A stretch of DNA of 62,636 nucleotides from contig CAUDVX010000008.1 in assembly GCA_958452935.1 (NCBI GenBank), positions 1-62,636 of the forward strand, in the 5' to 3' direction. Positions 41,506 to 49,440 of the stretch are shown here, in pieces; position 1 is the stretch's first letter; each line of letters opens with the position of its first letter. Position numbers and translations under genes: made by a program. The stretch is from an uncultured Collinsella sp. (GTDB lineage Bacteria; Actinomycetota; Coriobacteriia; Coriobacteriales; Coriobacteriaceae). The notes under the pieces are model-generated. The model saw nothing but the letters and a program-made list of their open reading frames with translations, had not been told where the DNA came from and made no database searches.

Positions 41506-41533
41506 TTCTTGGTAAACCACGCGCGGCTATGAT
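41506..41533 (+). promoter_or_regulatory. Probable promoter of tRNA-Val
   Basis: TTCTTG (41506-41511) and TATGAT (41528-41533) are 16 bases apart, 25 bases before the tRNA. The -10 is good, the -35 weak. Confidence 0.55.
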
Positions 41534-41558
41534 AGTATCTCTTTTGCCGAAAGGCGAC

Positions 41559-41633
41559 GGGCGATTGGCTCAGGGGTAGAGCATATCCTTCACACGGATG
41601 GGGTCACAAGTTCGAATCTTGTATCGCCCACCA
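41559..41633 (+). tRNA. tRNA-Val(CAC)
   Basis: Acceptor GGGCGAT (41559-41565) pairs with ATCGCCC (41623-41629); the D-arm is GGCTC/GAGC; anticodon stem TATCC/GGATG holds loop TTCACAC with anticodon CAC; the T-arm is ACAAG-TTCGAAT-CTTGT. CCA is encoded (41631-41633). Confidence 0.96.
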
Positions 41634-41643
41634 TCAAAAGCAC

Positions 41644-41675
41644 AGGTCAGAGGTATTAAGCCTCTGGCCTTTTTC
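41644..41675 (+). terminator. Terminator of tRNA-Val
   Basis: AGGTCAGAGG (41644-41653) pairs with CCTCTGGCCT (41661-41670) with one wobble, followed by TTTTCTTTTT. Confidence 0.88.
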
Positions 41676-42025
41676 TTTTTGACACCAAGAGTGACACCAA
41701 AATTGATACCAAAATCGAATCGAAGTCGTCCTAGGCGTCTTTTTTATCGCGCCCTTTTTGCTGACGCCATTGCATATTTTGTATAAAACGCATACGTATT
41801 TTCATTGAATTCCCCATGTGATCCGCGCGCAAATGTGGAAACAGGGACCACAGCCCCAGATCGCCTACCAGCGGATTTCTATCACACAGCGCTTTTTCGG
41901 CGGAACTCGTCAAGCTTTTGGTCAGCATTTGGTTTGCTTCCGGTACTTACCCGCATGACGGCCCCGTAGATAATCGGCCATGCCCGCAATCCGCACGGCC
42001 TACGGCCGATACCAGGGGAGACCTC
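41676..42025. other. Gene-poor stretch after tRNA-Val
   Basis: 350 bases without a convincing gene. A minus-strand frame (41731-41928) reads SLTSSAEKALCDRNPLVGDL, whose AEKALCD recalls AbiEi-type proteins, but the rest does not fit and I do not call it. Short direct repeats of GACACCAA occur at about 41682-41700. Being just downstream of a tRNA, it is a plausible old integration point, without proof. Confidence 0.35.
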
Positions 42026-43183
42026 ATGGACGATATCGTCTGCGCAAACACCGCATTCCGCTACTGGCGCTGCCCGCCCCAAGTACGCGACCTCTACCCG
42101 CGCCTGCCCAACTCCGAAGATGGCTGGCGAGCTCTATCCCAATCGCCCTTTGTAGTCGACGTCCTCAAGACCCCGATTATCACTGTTGCATCGCCAGGTT
42201 GTTGTAATCACCACTCGGGATTGCGCTCCACTATTCGCTGGGAAGGGGCATCGGATGCCGGCACAACAATCGACACTCATTTAGGCTTTAGTGTCACCAA
42301 CCCGCTTAACACGTTATTTACTATGACACGCTTTGTGTCCCAAATAGATCTCGTAGTGGCCATGTACGAACTTTGCGGCTGGTTTTCTGTTTTCGAGCCG
42401 GCCCCCGCTGCTGAAATGCTGTTAAAAATGGCGCAAGAGGGGAATCGCAATTCCAGCACGCAGGATCTGTTCGAACTTGGAGAAGGCGAAGACGAGGTTC
42501 CTTGGAAACGGGTTTATGCCCGCGCAACCGTAAAGGCCCCAGATAATGAAGGCCAATCGAATAAGCGTGAGGATGGAAGAGAGATTACAAAACTCAAAGG
42601 TACTTCTCTTTGGATGAGAAAGCCGCTTATCGAACTGAGCGACCTGCATCGATTCGCCGATAAGGTCAAAAGTCAAATGTGGGGAAAGCAGTTTTATGAT
42701 GCCGCTCAACAGGTTATCGGCATTGCTGCATCTCCACTCGAGGTCGCCGGGGTCCTGCTCCTAAGTCGTTCTCGACGTCTAGGTGGTTCAGGTTTCAGAT
42801 GCGTGTACCTCAACGATTTAACCCCTCTATCCGAGGCAGCCCAAAGCATCGCAGGTCAAAAGGTCTGCTACGGCGACATCGTGATTGTAAACCCAATGCT
42901 AATGAAGGCAGTAATTATCGAGATTCAAGGTGAAGTCATCCATGGGTCAGGCGCGGTACTTGACCACGATGCAGAGCGCATGACCGCGCTCCAGAGTATG
43001 GGTTTCGACGTATTCCTGGTAACCCACGATATGCTTAACGACAAAAAGCAGCTAGATACCATAGTCAAAAGCGTCTGCAGTCGTTTGGGGATTCGATATA
43101 AAGCCAAATCCGAAGCAATGAAGTGCGCCGAGACGCGACTTCGAGCAAATGTTTTGTGCAACTGGCTGGAAATCGGAAATTAG
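42026..43183 (+). CDS. Hypothetical protein with nuclease-like (PD-(D/E)XK) C-terminus
   Basis: A 385-residue protein. The N-terminal half (DDIVCANTAFRYWRCPPQVR, DLYPRLP) is unfamiliar and may recognise a target; IDLVVAMYELCGWFSVFEP recalls the regulatory half of AbiEi-like proteins. The C-terminal part (CYGDIVIVNPMLMKAVIIEI, QGEVIHGSGAVLDHDAERMT, ALQSMGFDVFLVTHDML) resembles DUF559/Vsr-like endonuclease domains, with Asp and Glu-x-Gln at the right spacing. ATG 42026 has AGGGGAGA upstream; the frame extends further upstream without a ribosome site. Possible restriction or defence role; tentative. Confidence 0.6.
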   Translation: MDDIVCANTAFRYWRCPPQVRDLYPRLPNSEDGWRALSQSPFVVDVLKTPIITVASPGCCNHHSGLRSTIRWEGASDAGTTIDTHLGFSVTNPLNTLFTMTRFVSQIDLVVAMYELCGWFSVFEPAPAAEMLLKMAQEGNRNSSTQDLFELGEGEDEVPWKRVYARATVKAPDNEGQSNKREDGREITKLKGTSLWMRKPLIELSDLHRFADKVKSQMWGKQFYDAAQQVIGIAASPLEVAGVLLLSRSRRLGGSGFRCVYLNDLTPLSEAAQSIAGQKVCYGDIVIVNPMLMKAVIIEIQGEVIHGSGAVLDHDAERMTALQSMGFDVFLVTHDMLNDKKQLDTIVKSVCSRLGIRYKAKSEAMKCAETRLRANVLCNWLEIGN

Positions 43184-43235
43184 TCGGCGACAAGGCGCTA
43201 AAGGGGTTAGTTTGCCTGCCAGTGAATTAGTGCCA

Positions 43236-43395
43236 TTTCAAAACTATGCCGGATTACGGGGCTGGACCCGGACAGGCCGTCCATACCCGACATTTCACGG
43301 AATTCACAAGCCGTCTACCTGCGGTTTTGATTTTACCGATTACGCCATGCTCGGGGGTTCCCGGCCCAGCCTCGTAAACCGGCATGGTTTTGAGA
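43236..43395. repeat. MITE-like element with 32-bp inverted ends, copy 1
   Basis: The left end (43236-43267, beginning TTTCAAAACTATGCCGG) and the right end (43364-43395, in reverse complement beginning TCTCAAAACCATGCCGG) match at 27 of 32 positions by hand. About 96 bases lie between them. No open frame inside. A second copy lies at 44195-44354. Confidence 0.7.
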
Positions 43396-43673
43396 TCGCC
43401 GGGTGGGCGGGGGCACGGTTGGCCCCGATAATGGGCCCGGCGCCGGCAGGATGGCCGTTGGGCGGATGGCGGCCCGCGCCGCGGAAGCGAAAACGGCGGT
43501 CGGCGGGACTCGAGATGCCCCAAGGGCGCCGGAGAGGAGGGGGGCGGCCACGCCGCCGCCCCCGCGGGCGGGAAGGGGCATCGCGGGACTTCGAGGCCCG
43601 TTCCCGCGCCCGCGTCCGCGGCCGGGCTGCGCCCCCGCGCCGGCATCCGCAGAAAGTTTTTCCGAAATTGTCC

Positions 43674-43702
43674 TTGCATCGCCGTCCGAGTTCCCGTATA
43701 GT
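43674..43702 (+). promoter_or_regulatory. Promoter of tRNA-Ala, duplication copy 1
   Basis: TTGCAT (43674-43679) and TATAGT (43697-43702) with a 17-base spacer, 13 bases from the tRNA, as at the other two tRNA-Ala genes. Confidence 0.88.
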
Positions 43703-43714
43703 ACTTCTTCGCAC

Positions 43715-43787
43715 GGGGGCGTAGCTCAGCTGGGAGAGCGCTTGACTGGCAGTCAAGAGGTCAGGGGTTCGATTCCCCTCGTCTCCA
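43715..43787 (+). tRNA. tRNA-Ala(GGC), copy 1 of the duplication
   Basis: The same body as the tRNA at 4948, anticodon GGC. The discriminator A (43787) is followed by CCC, so CCA is not encoded and must be added by the nucleotidyltransferase. Confidence 0.96.
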
Positions 43788-43802
43788 CCCGAGCATTGAA
43801 TG

Positions 43803-43831
43803 AGGCTCCAACGCAAGTTGGGGCCTTTTTT
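43803..43831 (+). terminator. Terminator of tRNA-Ala, copy 1
   Basis: AGGCTCCAAC (43803-43812), loop GCAA, GTTGGGGCCT (43817-43826), then a T-run to 43831. Confidence 0.9.
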
Positions 43832-43862
43832 CATATAGGCACACAAGGTCAAAGGCGGCACC

Positions 43863-43895
43863 ATGATCCTCCTGGTCGACAAGATCGTGCGTTGA
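43863..43895 (+). pseudogene. Truncated start of the ABC-F gene
   Basis: The frame begins MILLVDKI exactly as the intact ABC-F gene at 44806, then VR and a stop. It exists only because the duplication ends inside the gene. Confidence 0.85.
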
Positions 43896-43985
43896 ACGGG
43901 TGCCGCGTGCATGGTAGTATTTCACGTCGTGGTTCAAGATGGTTGGCCTGCTCTGTCGGGCTCTATCACATCCGCCACGTTACAA

Positions 43986-44061
43986 GGGCTCTTGGCGCAA
44001 CGGTTAGCGCAGGGGACTCATAATCCCTGGGTTCTGGGTTCGAATCCCGGAGGGCCCACCA
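43986..44061 (+). tRNA. tRNA-Met(CAT)
   Basis: Acceptor GGGCTCT (43986-43992) pairs with AGGGCCC (44051-44057); D-arm GGCGC/GCGC; anticodon stem GGGGA/TCCCT holds loop CTCATAA with anticodon CAT; T-arm CTGGG-TTCGAAT-CCCGG; CCA encoded. Elongator Met is most likely, but Ile with modified CAT cannot be excluded by reading. It sits between the two duplication copies and is present only once. Confidence 0.93.
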
Positions 44062-44068
44062 GAGAATC

Positions 44069-44100
44069 AAGAGGCCGGGCAAATAGCCCGGCCTCTTTTT
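44069..44100 (+). terminator. Terminator of tRNA-Met
   Basis: AAGAGGCCGGGC (44069-44080), loop AAATA, GCCCGGCCTCTT (44086-44097), then T-run. A perfect 12-bp stem. Confidence 0.93.
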
Positions 44101-44616
44101 GTCAAAGTTCCCACTTCACATGCCTGCCAAATTGCTTTGATAAACGTTTCCGGTTCAAATCCACGTAATTGTTAGTGCTGGTTGACAAGTATAATTTCAA
44201 AACTATGCCGGATTACGGGGCTGGACCCGGATCGGCCGTCCATACCCTTCATTTCGCGGAATTCGCAAGCCGTCTACCTGCGGTTTTGATTTTACCGATT
44301 ACGCCATGCTCGGGGGTTCCCGGCCCAGCCTCGTAAACCGGCATGGTTTTGAGATCGCCGGGCGGGCGGGAGCACGGTTGGCCCCGATAATGGGCCCGGC
44401 GCCGGCCGGATGGCCGTTGGGCGGATGGCGGCCCGCGCCGCGAAAGCGAAAAACGGCGGAACCCGAGATGTCCTGGGGGCGCCGGGAAGGAGGGCGGCGG
44501 CCACGCCGCCGCCCGCGGGGCGCGACCCGCGGGCCGGATCGGGTATCGCGGGCCCCTCGCTCTCGATCCCGTCCCGCATCCTCGCCCCCGCCGCCGAAAG
44601 TTTTCCGAAATTGTCC

Positions 44617-44645
44617 TTGCATCGCCGTCCGAGTTCCCGTATAGT
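44617..44645 (+). promoter_or_regulatory. Promoter of tRNA-Ala, duplication copy 2
   Basis: TTGCAT (44617-44622) and TATAGT (44640-44645) with a 17-base spacer. Confidence 0.88.
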
Positions 44646-44657
44646 ACTTCTTCGCAC

Positions 44658-44730
44658 GGGGGCGTAGCTCAGCTGGGAGAGCGCTTGACTGGCAGTCAAG
44701 AGGTCAGGGGTTCGATCCCCCTCGTCTCCA
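44658..44730 (+). tRNA. tRNA-Ala(GGC), copy 2 of the duplication
   Basis: Acceptor GGGGGCG (44658-44664) with CGTCTCC (44723-44729), anticodon GGC. It differs from copy 1 by one T-loop base (TTCGATC instead of TTCGATT). CCA is not encoded. Confidence 0.96.
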
Positions 44731-44745
44731 CCCGAGCATTGAATG

Positions 44746-44774
44746 AGGCTCCAACGCAAGTTGGGGCCTTTTTT
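44746..44774 (+). terminator. Terminator of tRNA-Ala, copy 2
   Basis: Same AGGCTCCAAC-GCAA-GTTGGGGCCT stem and T-run as copy 1. It ends 32 bases before the ABC-F start, so the tRNA and ABC-F gene are probably separately transcribed. Confidence 0.9.
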
Positions 44775-44805
44775 CATATAGGCACACAAGGTCAAAGGCG
44801 GCACC

Positions 44806-46839
44806 ATGATCCTCCTGGTCGACAAGATCGAAAAAAGCTTCGGCGCGCGTGTCCTCTTTAGCGGCGCGTCCTTCCAAATCAACCCCGGCGAGCGCTTCGC
44901 GCTCGTGGGCCCCAACGGCGCCGGCAAAACCACCATGCTCAAGATCATCATGGGCATCGACAGCCCCGACGCCGGCCAGGTCCAGTACGCCAAGGACTGC
45001 CAGGTGGGCTACCTAGAGCAGGAAACTAATCTGGAGCAAAAGGACACCACCATTCTTGCCGAGGTCATGGCGGCGGCCAAGGAAATCCGCCGCATGGGCG
45101 AGCGCGCCAACGAGCTGCAGGCCCAGATCACCGAGCTCTCCGAGCAGGGCAAGGACGTCGACTCGCTCCTAAATGAGTACGGCCAGGTCCAGGACCGATT
45201 TGAGCACCTGGGCGGCTACGAGCTCGAGAGCAACGCGCGCAAAATCCTGTCCGGCCTGGGCTTTAAGGTCACCGACTTTGAGCGCCCGTGCTCCGAGTTC
45301 TCAGGCGGCTGGCAAATGCGCATCGCACTGGCAAAGCTCTTCCTGCGCCATCCCGACCTGCTGCTTCTTGACGAGCCCACCAACCACCTGGACCTCGAAA
45401 GCGTTCAGTGGTTGCGCGGCTTTATCGCGAACTACGACGGCGCCGTCCTCATCGTCAGCCACGACCGCGCCTTCATGGACGCCTGCGTCGACCACGTCGC
45501 CGCCCTCGAAAACCGCCGTGTGACCACCTATACCGGCAACTACAGCAGCTACCTCAAGCAGCGCGAGGACAACCTGGAGCAGATGCGCGCCAAGCGTGCT
45601 GCCCAGGAGCGCGATATCGCCCACATGCAGGTCTTCGTCGACAAGTTCCGCTACAAGCCCACCAAGGCCGCCCAGGCCCAGGAGCGCATCCGTAAGATCG
45701 AGCAGATCAAAAAAGAGCTTGTCATCCTGCCCGAGGGCCACAAGCACATCGACTTTAAGTTCCCCGACCCGCCGCGCTCGGGCGACATGGTCGTGGGCCT
45801 GGAGGGCGTGTCCAAGTCCTACGGCAATAAGCACATCTACAGCGATATCGACCTCAAGCTCTACCGCGGCGAGCATGTGGCGCTCGTCGGCCCCAACGGT
45901 GCCGGCAAGTCCACCCTCATGAAAATCATCGCCGGCTTGGAGCCGCCCACTACCGGCACGCGCGACCTGGGCACGAACGTGGGCGTGGCCTATTACGCCC
46001 AGCACGCGCTCGAAGGCATGACCGAGTCCAACACCGTCCTGCAAGAGATTGACACCGTCACGCCCAAGTGGACCGTGCCTCAGCAGCGCAGCCTGCTGGG
46101 CGCCTTCCTGTTTAGCGACAACGACGCAATCGAAAAGCAGGTGCGCGTCCTCTCCGGCGGCGAAAAGGCCCGTCTGGCCCTGGCCAAGATGCTCGTAGCG
46201 CCCGAGGCGCTCCTGTGCCTGGACGAGCCCACCAACCACCTGGACATCGACTCGGTGGACATGCTCGAGAACGCCCTGCAAAACTTCCCCGGCACCATCG
46301 TGCTGATCAGCCACGACGAGCACCTGGTGCGCGCCGTGGCCAACCGCATCATCGACATCCGCGACGGCAAGGTCACGGTCTACGACGGCGACTACGACTA
46401 CTACCTCTACAAGCGCGAGGACCTCGCCGCCCGCGCCGCCGCCGAGGCTGCAGGGGAGAGCGCTCCTGTCGCGACCAAGCCCACCAAAACCAGCGCCGCC
46501 CAGGCCGACAGCCCCGCTGCGGCCCCCAAGCCGGTCGAGGGTAAAAAGACCAAGGAGCAAAAGCGCGCCGAGGCCCAGGCCCGCGCTGCGCTCAACAAAA
46601 AGCTCAAGGGCGTACGCAACCAGCTCAAGAAGATCGAGGCCGAGCTCGACAAAAAGCGTGCCCGCTATGACGAGCTTATGGAATTGATGGCAAGCGAAGA
46701 GCTTTATGCCGATCAGGACAAGTTCAACGCCGCGCTGGGGGAATATAACGGGCTTAAGCAAGAGCTGCCCAAGCTCGAGGACGAATGGCTCGAGCTTTCC
46801 ACCCAGATCGAAGAGGAGACCGCGCGTGAACTCTCGTAA
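44806..46839 (+). CDS. ABC-F family ATPase (Uup/EttA-like ribosome-associated)
   Basis: A 677-residue soluble ABC protein with two ATPase domains and no membrane part. Walker A motifs: GPNGAGKTTMLK (near residue 35) and GPNGAGKSTLMK (near 365). Signature motifs: FSGGWQMRIALAKL and LSGGEKARLALAKM. Both Walker B regions are LDEPTNHLD. The long linker between them (SYLKQREDNLEQMRAKRAAQ) is the P-site tRNA-interaction helix pair of ABC-F proteins. After residue about 570 comes an Ala/Lys-rich linker and a Uup-like C-terminal coiled coil. ABC-F proteins act on the ribosome in translation or antibiotic protection. First gene of the long operon; its first 25 bases are duplicated at 43863. Confidence 0.93.
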   Translation: MILLVDKIEKSFGARVLFSGASFQINPGERFALVGPNGAGKTTMLKIIMGIDSPDAGQVQYAKDCQVGYLEQETNLEQKDTTILAEVMAAAKEIRRMGERANELQAQITELSEQGKDVDSLLNEYGQVQDRFEHLGGYELESNARKILSGLGFKVTDFERPCSEFSGGWQMRIALAKLFLRHPDLLLLDEPTNHLDLESVQWLRGFIANYDGAVLIVSHDRAFMDACVDHVAALENRRVTTYTGNYSSYLKQREDNLEQMRAKRAAQERDIAHMQVFVDKFRYKPTKAAQAQERIRKIEQIKKELVILPEGHKHIDFKFPDPPRSGDMVVGLEGVSKSYGNKHIYSDIDLKLYRGEHVALVGPNGAGKSTLMKIIAGLEPPTTGTRDLGTNVGVAYYAQHALEGMTESNTVLQEIDTVTPKWTVPQQRSLLGAFLFSDNDAIEKQVRVLSGGEKARLALAKMLVAPEALLCLDEPTNHLDIDSVDMLENALQNFPGTIVLISHDEHLVRAVANRIIDIRDGKVTVYDGDYDYYLYKREDLAARAAAEAAGESAPVATKPTKTSAAQADSPAAAPKPVEGKKTKEQKRAEAQARAALNKKLKGVRNQLKKIEAELDKKRARYDELMELMASEELYADQDKFNAALGEYNGLKQELPKLEDEWLELSTQIEEETARELS

Positions 46840-47122
46840 GGCTACTGCCGTGGCGATGAGCATTATCGCCATCGCGTGCCGCATCTGCGGCATCTTTATG
46901 AGCGCGATGACCGTGCTGCTGTGCTTTAGCGGCCTCACCGCCAAGCTGCAGATCGTGGGCTTTGTCGTTGAGCTTTCGCGCGCGCTGCCGAGCGCCATCG
47001 CCGGCTACGGCGTCATCACGTCGCCCTTTGGCGGCGTGTTTCGCCTGGATTACGCTATCGTCGCCGTGATTCTATTTGTGGCCGACTACCTGCTTACGCG
47101 CGCCTCGCGCCGCGTCCGCTAG
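46826..47122 (+). CDS. Small hypothetical membrane protein
   Basis: A 98-residue protein with a hydrophobic hairpin near the start (AMSIIAIACRICGIFMSAMT, VLLCFSGL) and a second hydrophobic stretch near the end (LDYAIVAVILFVADYLLT). The GTG at 46826 overlaps the ABC-F stop by 14 bases and has AGAGGAG at 46812-46818. Family unknown. The tight overlap suggests translational coupling to the ABC-F gene. Confidence 0.7.
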   Translation: MNSRKATAVAMSIIAIACRICGIFMSAMTVLLCFSGLTAKLQIVGFVVELSRALPSAIAGYGVITSPFGGVFRLDYAIVAVILFVADYLLTRASRRVR

Positions 47123-47131
47123 GGGATCGAC

Positions 47132-47815
47132 ATGTCCAGCAGCTACCTCATGAACCTGCTCGCCAGCGCCGTAGCCGTCATCGTTGGCATCGTGATCCAC
47201 GAGAGCGCGCACGCCGCCGCAGCCTGGGCGCTCGGCGATAAGACGGCGCGTTCACGCGGCCGCGTTTCGCTCAACCCGCTCAACCACATCGACCCGTTTG
47301 GCACCGTCCTCCTGCCGCTGCTGATGCTTGCCGCCGGCGGCCCGGTATTCGCCTTTGCAAAGCCCGTGCCCGTCTACCTCAACAACCTCAAGCACCCCAA
47401 GCGCGACGAGGTCCTGGTGAGCGCGGCCGGCCCCGTATCGAACATCGCACTGGCATGCCTTGCGGCCGCCCTCATGCACGCAGCGTACGGTAACCTCTAC
47501 GCCAGCATGTCCTTTGCCGTGGCGTCCCAAATCATGAACTTCGGCGCCACCTTTATCGTGGTCAACCTGTCGCTCGCGTTCTTTAACCTCATCCCGATCC
47601 CGCCGCTCGACGGCTCGTCGATTATCGTCCCGTTCCTCAAAGGGAAGGCGCTCGCCAACTACTATCGTCTGCAGCAATACGCCATGCCGATCCTTATCAT
47701 CGTGCTGTATCTGCTGCCCATGTGGACCGGTATTGACGTGATCGGCCGCTATTTCGATGTTACCGTGTATCCGCTGGCCGAGTGGCTGCTCAACTTCGCA
47801 ATCGCCGGCATCTAG
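47132..47815 (+). CDS. Site-2 protease family (M50) membrane metalloprotease
   Basis: A 227-residue intramembrane metalloprotease-like protein. VIHESAHAAAAWALGDKTAR carries the HExxH zinc motif near residue 23, and FFNLIPIPPLDGSSIIVPFL the N-x-x-P-x-P-x-x-D-G motif giving the third ligand. Four to five membrane segments are visible. Cleaves membrane proteins within the bilayer; substrate unknown. Located between the ABC-F operon start and scpA, as often seen in Gram-positive bacteria. Confidence 0.88.
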   Translation: MSSSYLMNLLASAVAVIVGIVIHESAHAAAAWALGDKTARSRGRVSLNPLNHIDPFGTVLLPLLMLAAGGPVFAFAKPVPVYLNNLKHPKRDEVLVSAAGPVSNIALACLAAALMHAAYGNLYASMSFAVASQIMNFGATFIVVNLSLAFFNLIPIPPLDGSSIIVPFLKGKALANYYRLQQYAMPILIIVLYLLPMWTGIDVIGRYFDVTVYPLAEWLLNFAIAGI

Positions 47816-47899
47816 GGTAAACTTACAGGTCGACCTTGCAAAACGGTCGTAACATGCACCCAAACCGCGCCGCGAAGGCGCCGTCAAAGGAGGTCGAAG

Positions 47900-48709
47900 A
47901 TGTCGTATCGCGTGTCGACGCAGGTCTACAGCGGACCGTTCGACCTGCTGCTGCAGCTGGTAACCCGCCAAAAAGTAGATATCGGCGCCATCTCGATCAG
48001 CGAGGTGGCCGAGCAGTACCTTGCCGAGGTCGAGCGCATCGAGGCGCTGGACCTGGACGTGGCGAGCGACTTTTTGCTAGTCGCGGCAACCCTTTTGGAC
48101 ATTAAGGCCGCCTCGCTGGTGCCCCAGGAGACCCCCAGCAAAACCGTCGACGATGACGAGGACGACGAAGACCTCGAGGAGCTCAGCGCCCTCGACGGCG
48201 ACGCCCTGCGCGAGGTCCTGATTCAGCGCCTGATCGCCTACAAGCAGTTTAAGGGTGCGGCGGCCGCTCTCGGTGCGCGCATGCAGGCCGAGAGCCGCAT
48301 GCATCCGCGCGTTGCCGGCCCCGACCCCGAGTTTTTGGGCCTTATGCCCGACTACCTGGCCGGCATTACGCTGCGCGGCCTGGCCGTCATCTGCGCCGAC
48401 CTGGACGGCAAGCGCCAGACCTTCCTGCTGGAGGCCGAGCACGTGGCACCGCATCGCGTACCGCTCGACCTGACGGTGGCCTCGGTCGATCGCTTTACCA
48501 TGGCGCACCAAACCTGCACCTTCCGCGAGCTGTTGGACGGCGACGCCACCACCGAGCAGCTCGTCGTCACCTTCCTGGCTATGCTCGAGCTCGCCAAGCG
48601 CGGCTCGCTCACGCTGAGCCAGGACGAGATTTTTGGAACCATTCAAATCAACCGCGTCGAGGGCGCCGAGGCCTATGTGCCCGGCGAGGGCCCCGAGCTC
48701 ACCGAATAG
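47900..48709 (+). CDS. scpA: Segregation and condensation protein A
   Basis: Kleisin subunit of the SMC-ScpA-ScpB condensin. The 269-residue protein begins YRVSTQVYSGPFDLLLQLVT, the N-terminal SMC-binding helix region (the FxGPLDLLLxL pattern), followed by VDIGAISISEVAEQYLAEVE and an acidic stretch (VDDDEDDEDLEELSALDGDA). The C-terminal winged helix ends near FLAMLELAKRGSLTLSQDEI. ATG 47900 has AAGGAGG just upstream. Followed by scpB after 11 bases, the standard order. Confidence 0.94.
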   Translation: MSYRVSTQVYSGPFDLLLQLVTRQKVDIGAISISEVAEQYLAEVERIEALDLDVASDFLLVAATLLDIKAASLVPQETPSKTVDDDEDDEDLEELSALDGDALREVLIQRLIAYKQFKGAAAALGARMQAESRMHPRVAGPDPEFLGLMPDYLAGITLRGLAVICADLDGKRQTFLLEAEHVAPHRVPLDLTVASVDRFTMAHQTCTFRELLDGDATTEQLVVTFLAMLELAKRGSLTLSQDEIFGTIQINRVEGAEAYVPGEGPELTE

Positions 48710-48720
48710 GAGTCGCAACC

Positions 48721-49440
48721 ATGTCAACCCTTTCCACGCTGGAGGCAAACAGCCTCAAAGGCGCCCTCGAGGCGCTGCTGCTGGTGTCGAGCGACCCTGT
48801 GAGCGCACCCGCGCTGGCAGGTGCGCTGGATATCGCCCCGGGCGAGTGCGCGTCGCTTTTGGCCGAGCTCAAGGTTGAGTACGAGGAGGCCAACCGCGGC
48901 TTTCAGCTGCGCGAGGTCGCCGGCGGCTGGCGTCTGTTTACACACCCCGCCTACCACGATGTGGTCGAGGCCTATGTGCTGAGCTGGGACACGCAAAAGC
49001 TGTCGCAGGCGGCTCTCGAGACCCTGGCCGTCATCGCCTACCACCAGCCCGTTACGCGCGAGGTGGTCAAGGGCATCCGCGGCGTCAACTCCGACGGCGT
49101 CATCGCGTCGCTCGTGGACAAGGGTCTGGTGCGCGAGCTCGGCCGCGACCCCGAGCGCGGTCAGGCAATCATCTACGGCACGACCAACGCTTTCTTGGAG
49201 AAGTTCGGCCTACGCTCCACCCGCGACCTGCCCGATCTGGAGCAGTTTGCCCCCGACGAGCAGTCGCGCCAGTTTATCCGCGAGCGCCTGAGCGGCCGCA
49301 GCATTCAGTCCACGCTCGAGGAACAGGCCGAGGACTTGGACGAAGAGCGCGAACTGATCGATACCGATGTTGAGGACGTCGACGATGAGGAGCTTCTGAC
49401 CACCGTCGATGCCTCGGAGGATATACATGACGAGGACTAA
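48721..49440 (+). CDS. scpB: Segregation and condensation protein B
   Basis: Partner of ScpA in chromosome condensation. The 239-residue protein has two winged-helix domains (LKGALEALLLVSSDPVSAPA; SQAALETLAVIAYHQPVTRE) with the diagnostic ETLAVIAYHQPVTRxEVxxIRGVNSDGVI stretch and the LVRELGRDPERGQAIIYGTT segment. The acidic C-terminal tail (DLDEERELIDTDVEDVDDEE) is longer than usual. Its last 14 bases overlap rluB. Confidence 0.94.
   Translation: MSTLSTLEANSLKGALEALLLVSSDPVSAPALAGALDIAPGECASLLAELKVEYEEANRGFQLREVAGGWRLFTHPAYHDVVEAYVLSWDTQKLSQAALETLAVIAYHQPVTREVVKGIRGVNSDGVIASLVDKGLVRELGRDPERGQAIIYGTTNAFLEKFGLRSTRDLPDLEQFAPDEQSRQFIRERLSGRSIQSTLEEQAEDLDEERELIDTDVEDVDDEELLTTVDASEDIHDED

Larger units (their letters stand above)
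43236..43887 (+). repeat. Segmental duplication, copy 1 (with tRNA-Ala and ABC-F start)
   Basis: 652 bases closely matching 44195-44830. It contains a palindromic element, a GC-rich spacer, the tRNA-Ala promoter, gene and terminator, and ends with the first 25 bases of the ABC-F coding sequence. Similarity stops at 43887, where copy 2 continues into the intact gene. Offsets differ by 16 bases between the ends because of indels in the spacer. Confidence 0.9.
44195..44830 (+). repeat. Segmental duplication, copy 2
   Basis: 636 bases matching 43236-43887, with the MITE-like element at 44195-44354, the tRNA-Ala unit, and the start of the intact ABC-F gene. The divergence lies mainly in the GC-rich spacer before the tRNA; the element, promoter, tRNA and terminator are nearly identical. 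Confidence 0.9.

Noticed and set aside
41682..41715. GACACCAA repeats as a CRISPR or attachment site
   Set aside because: Two or three short irregular repeats without spacers of constant size and no integrase nearby.
41731..41928. Minus-strand frame with AEKALCD, recalling AbiEi
   Set aside because: Only a few residues fit; no helix-turn-helix partner or ribosome site.
43149..43724. Long frames in both strands before tRNA-Ala
   Set aside because: Extreme Arg/Pro/Gly composition produced by a GC-rich spacer; both duplication copies differ by indels that break any frame.
45301..46998. A 565-codon minus-strand frame
   Set aside because: Antisense shadow of the ABC-F gene.
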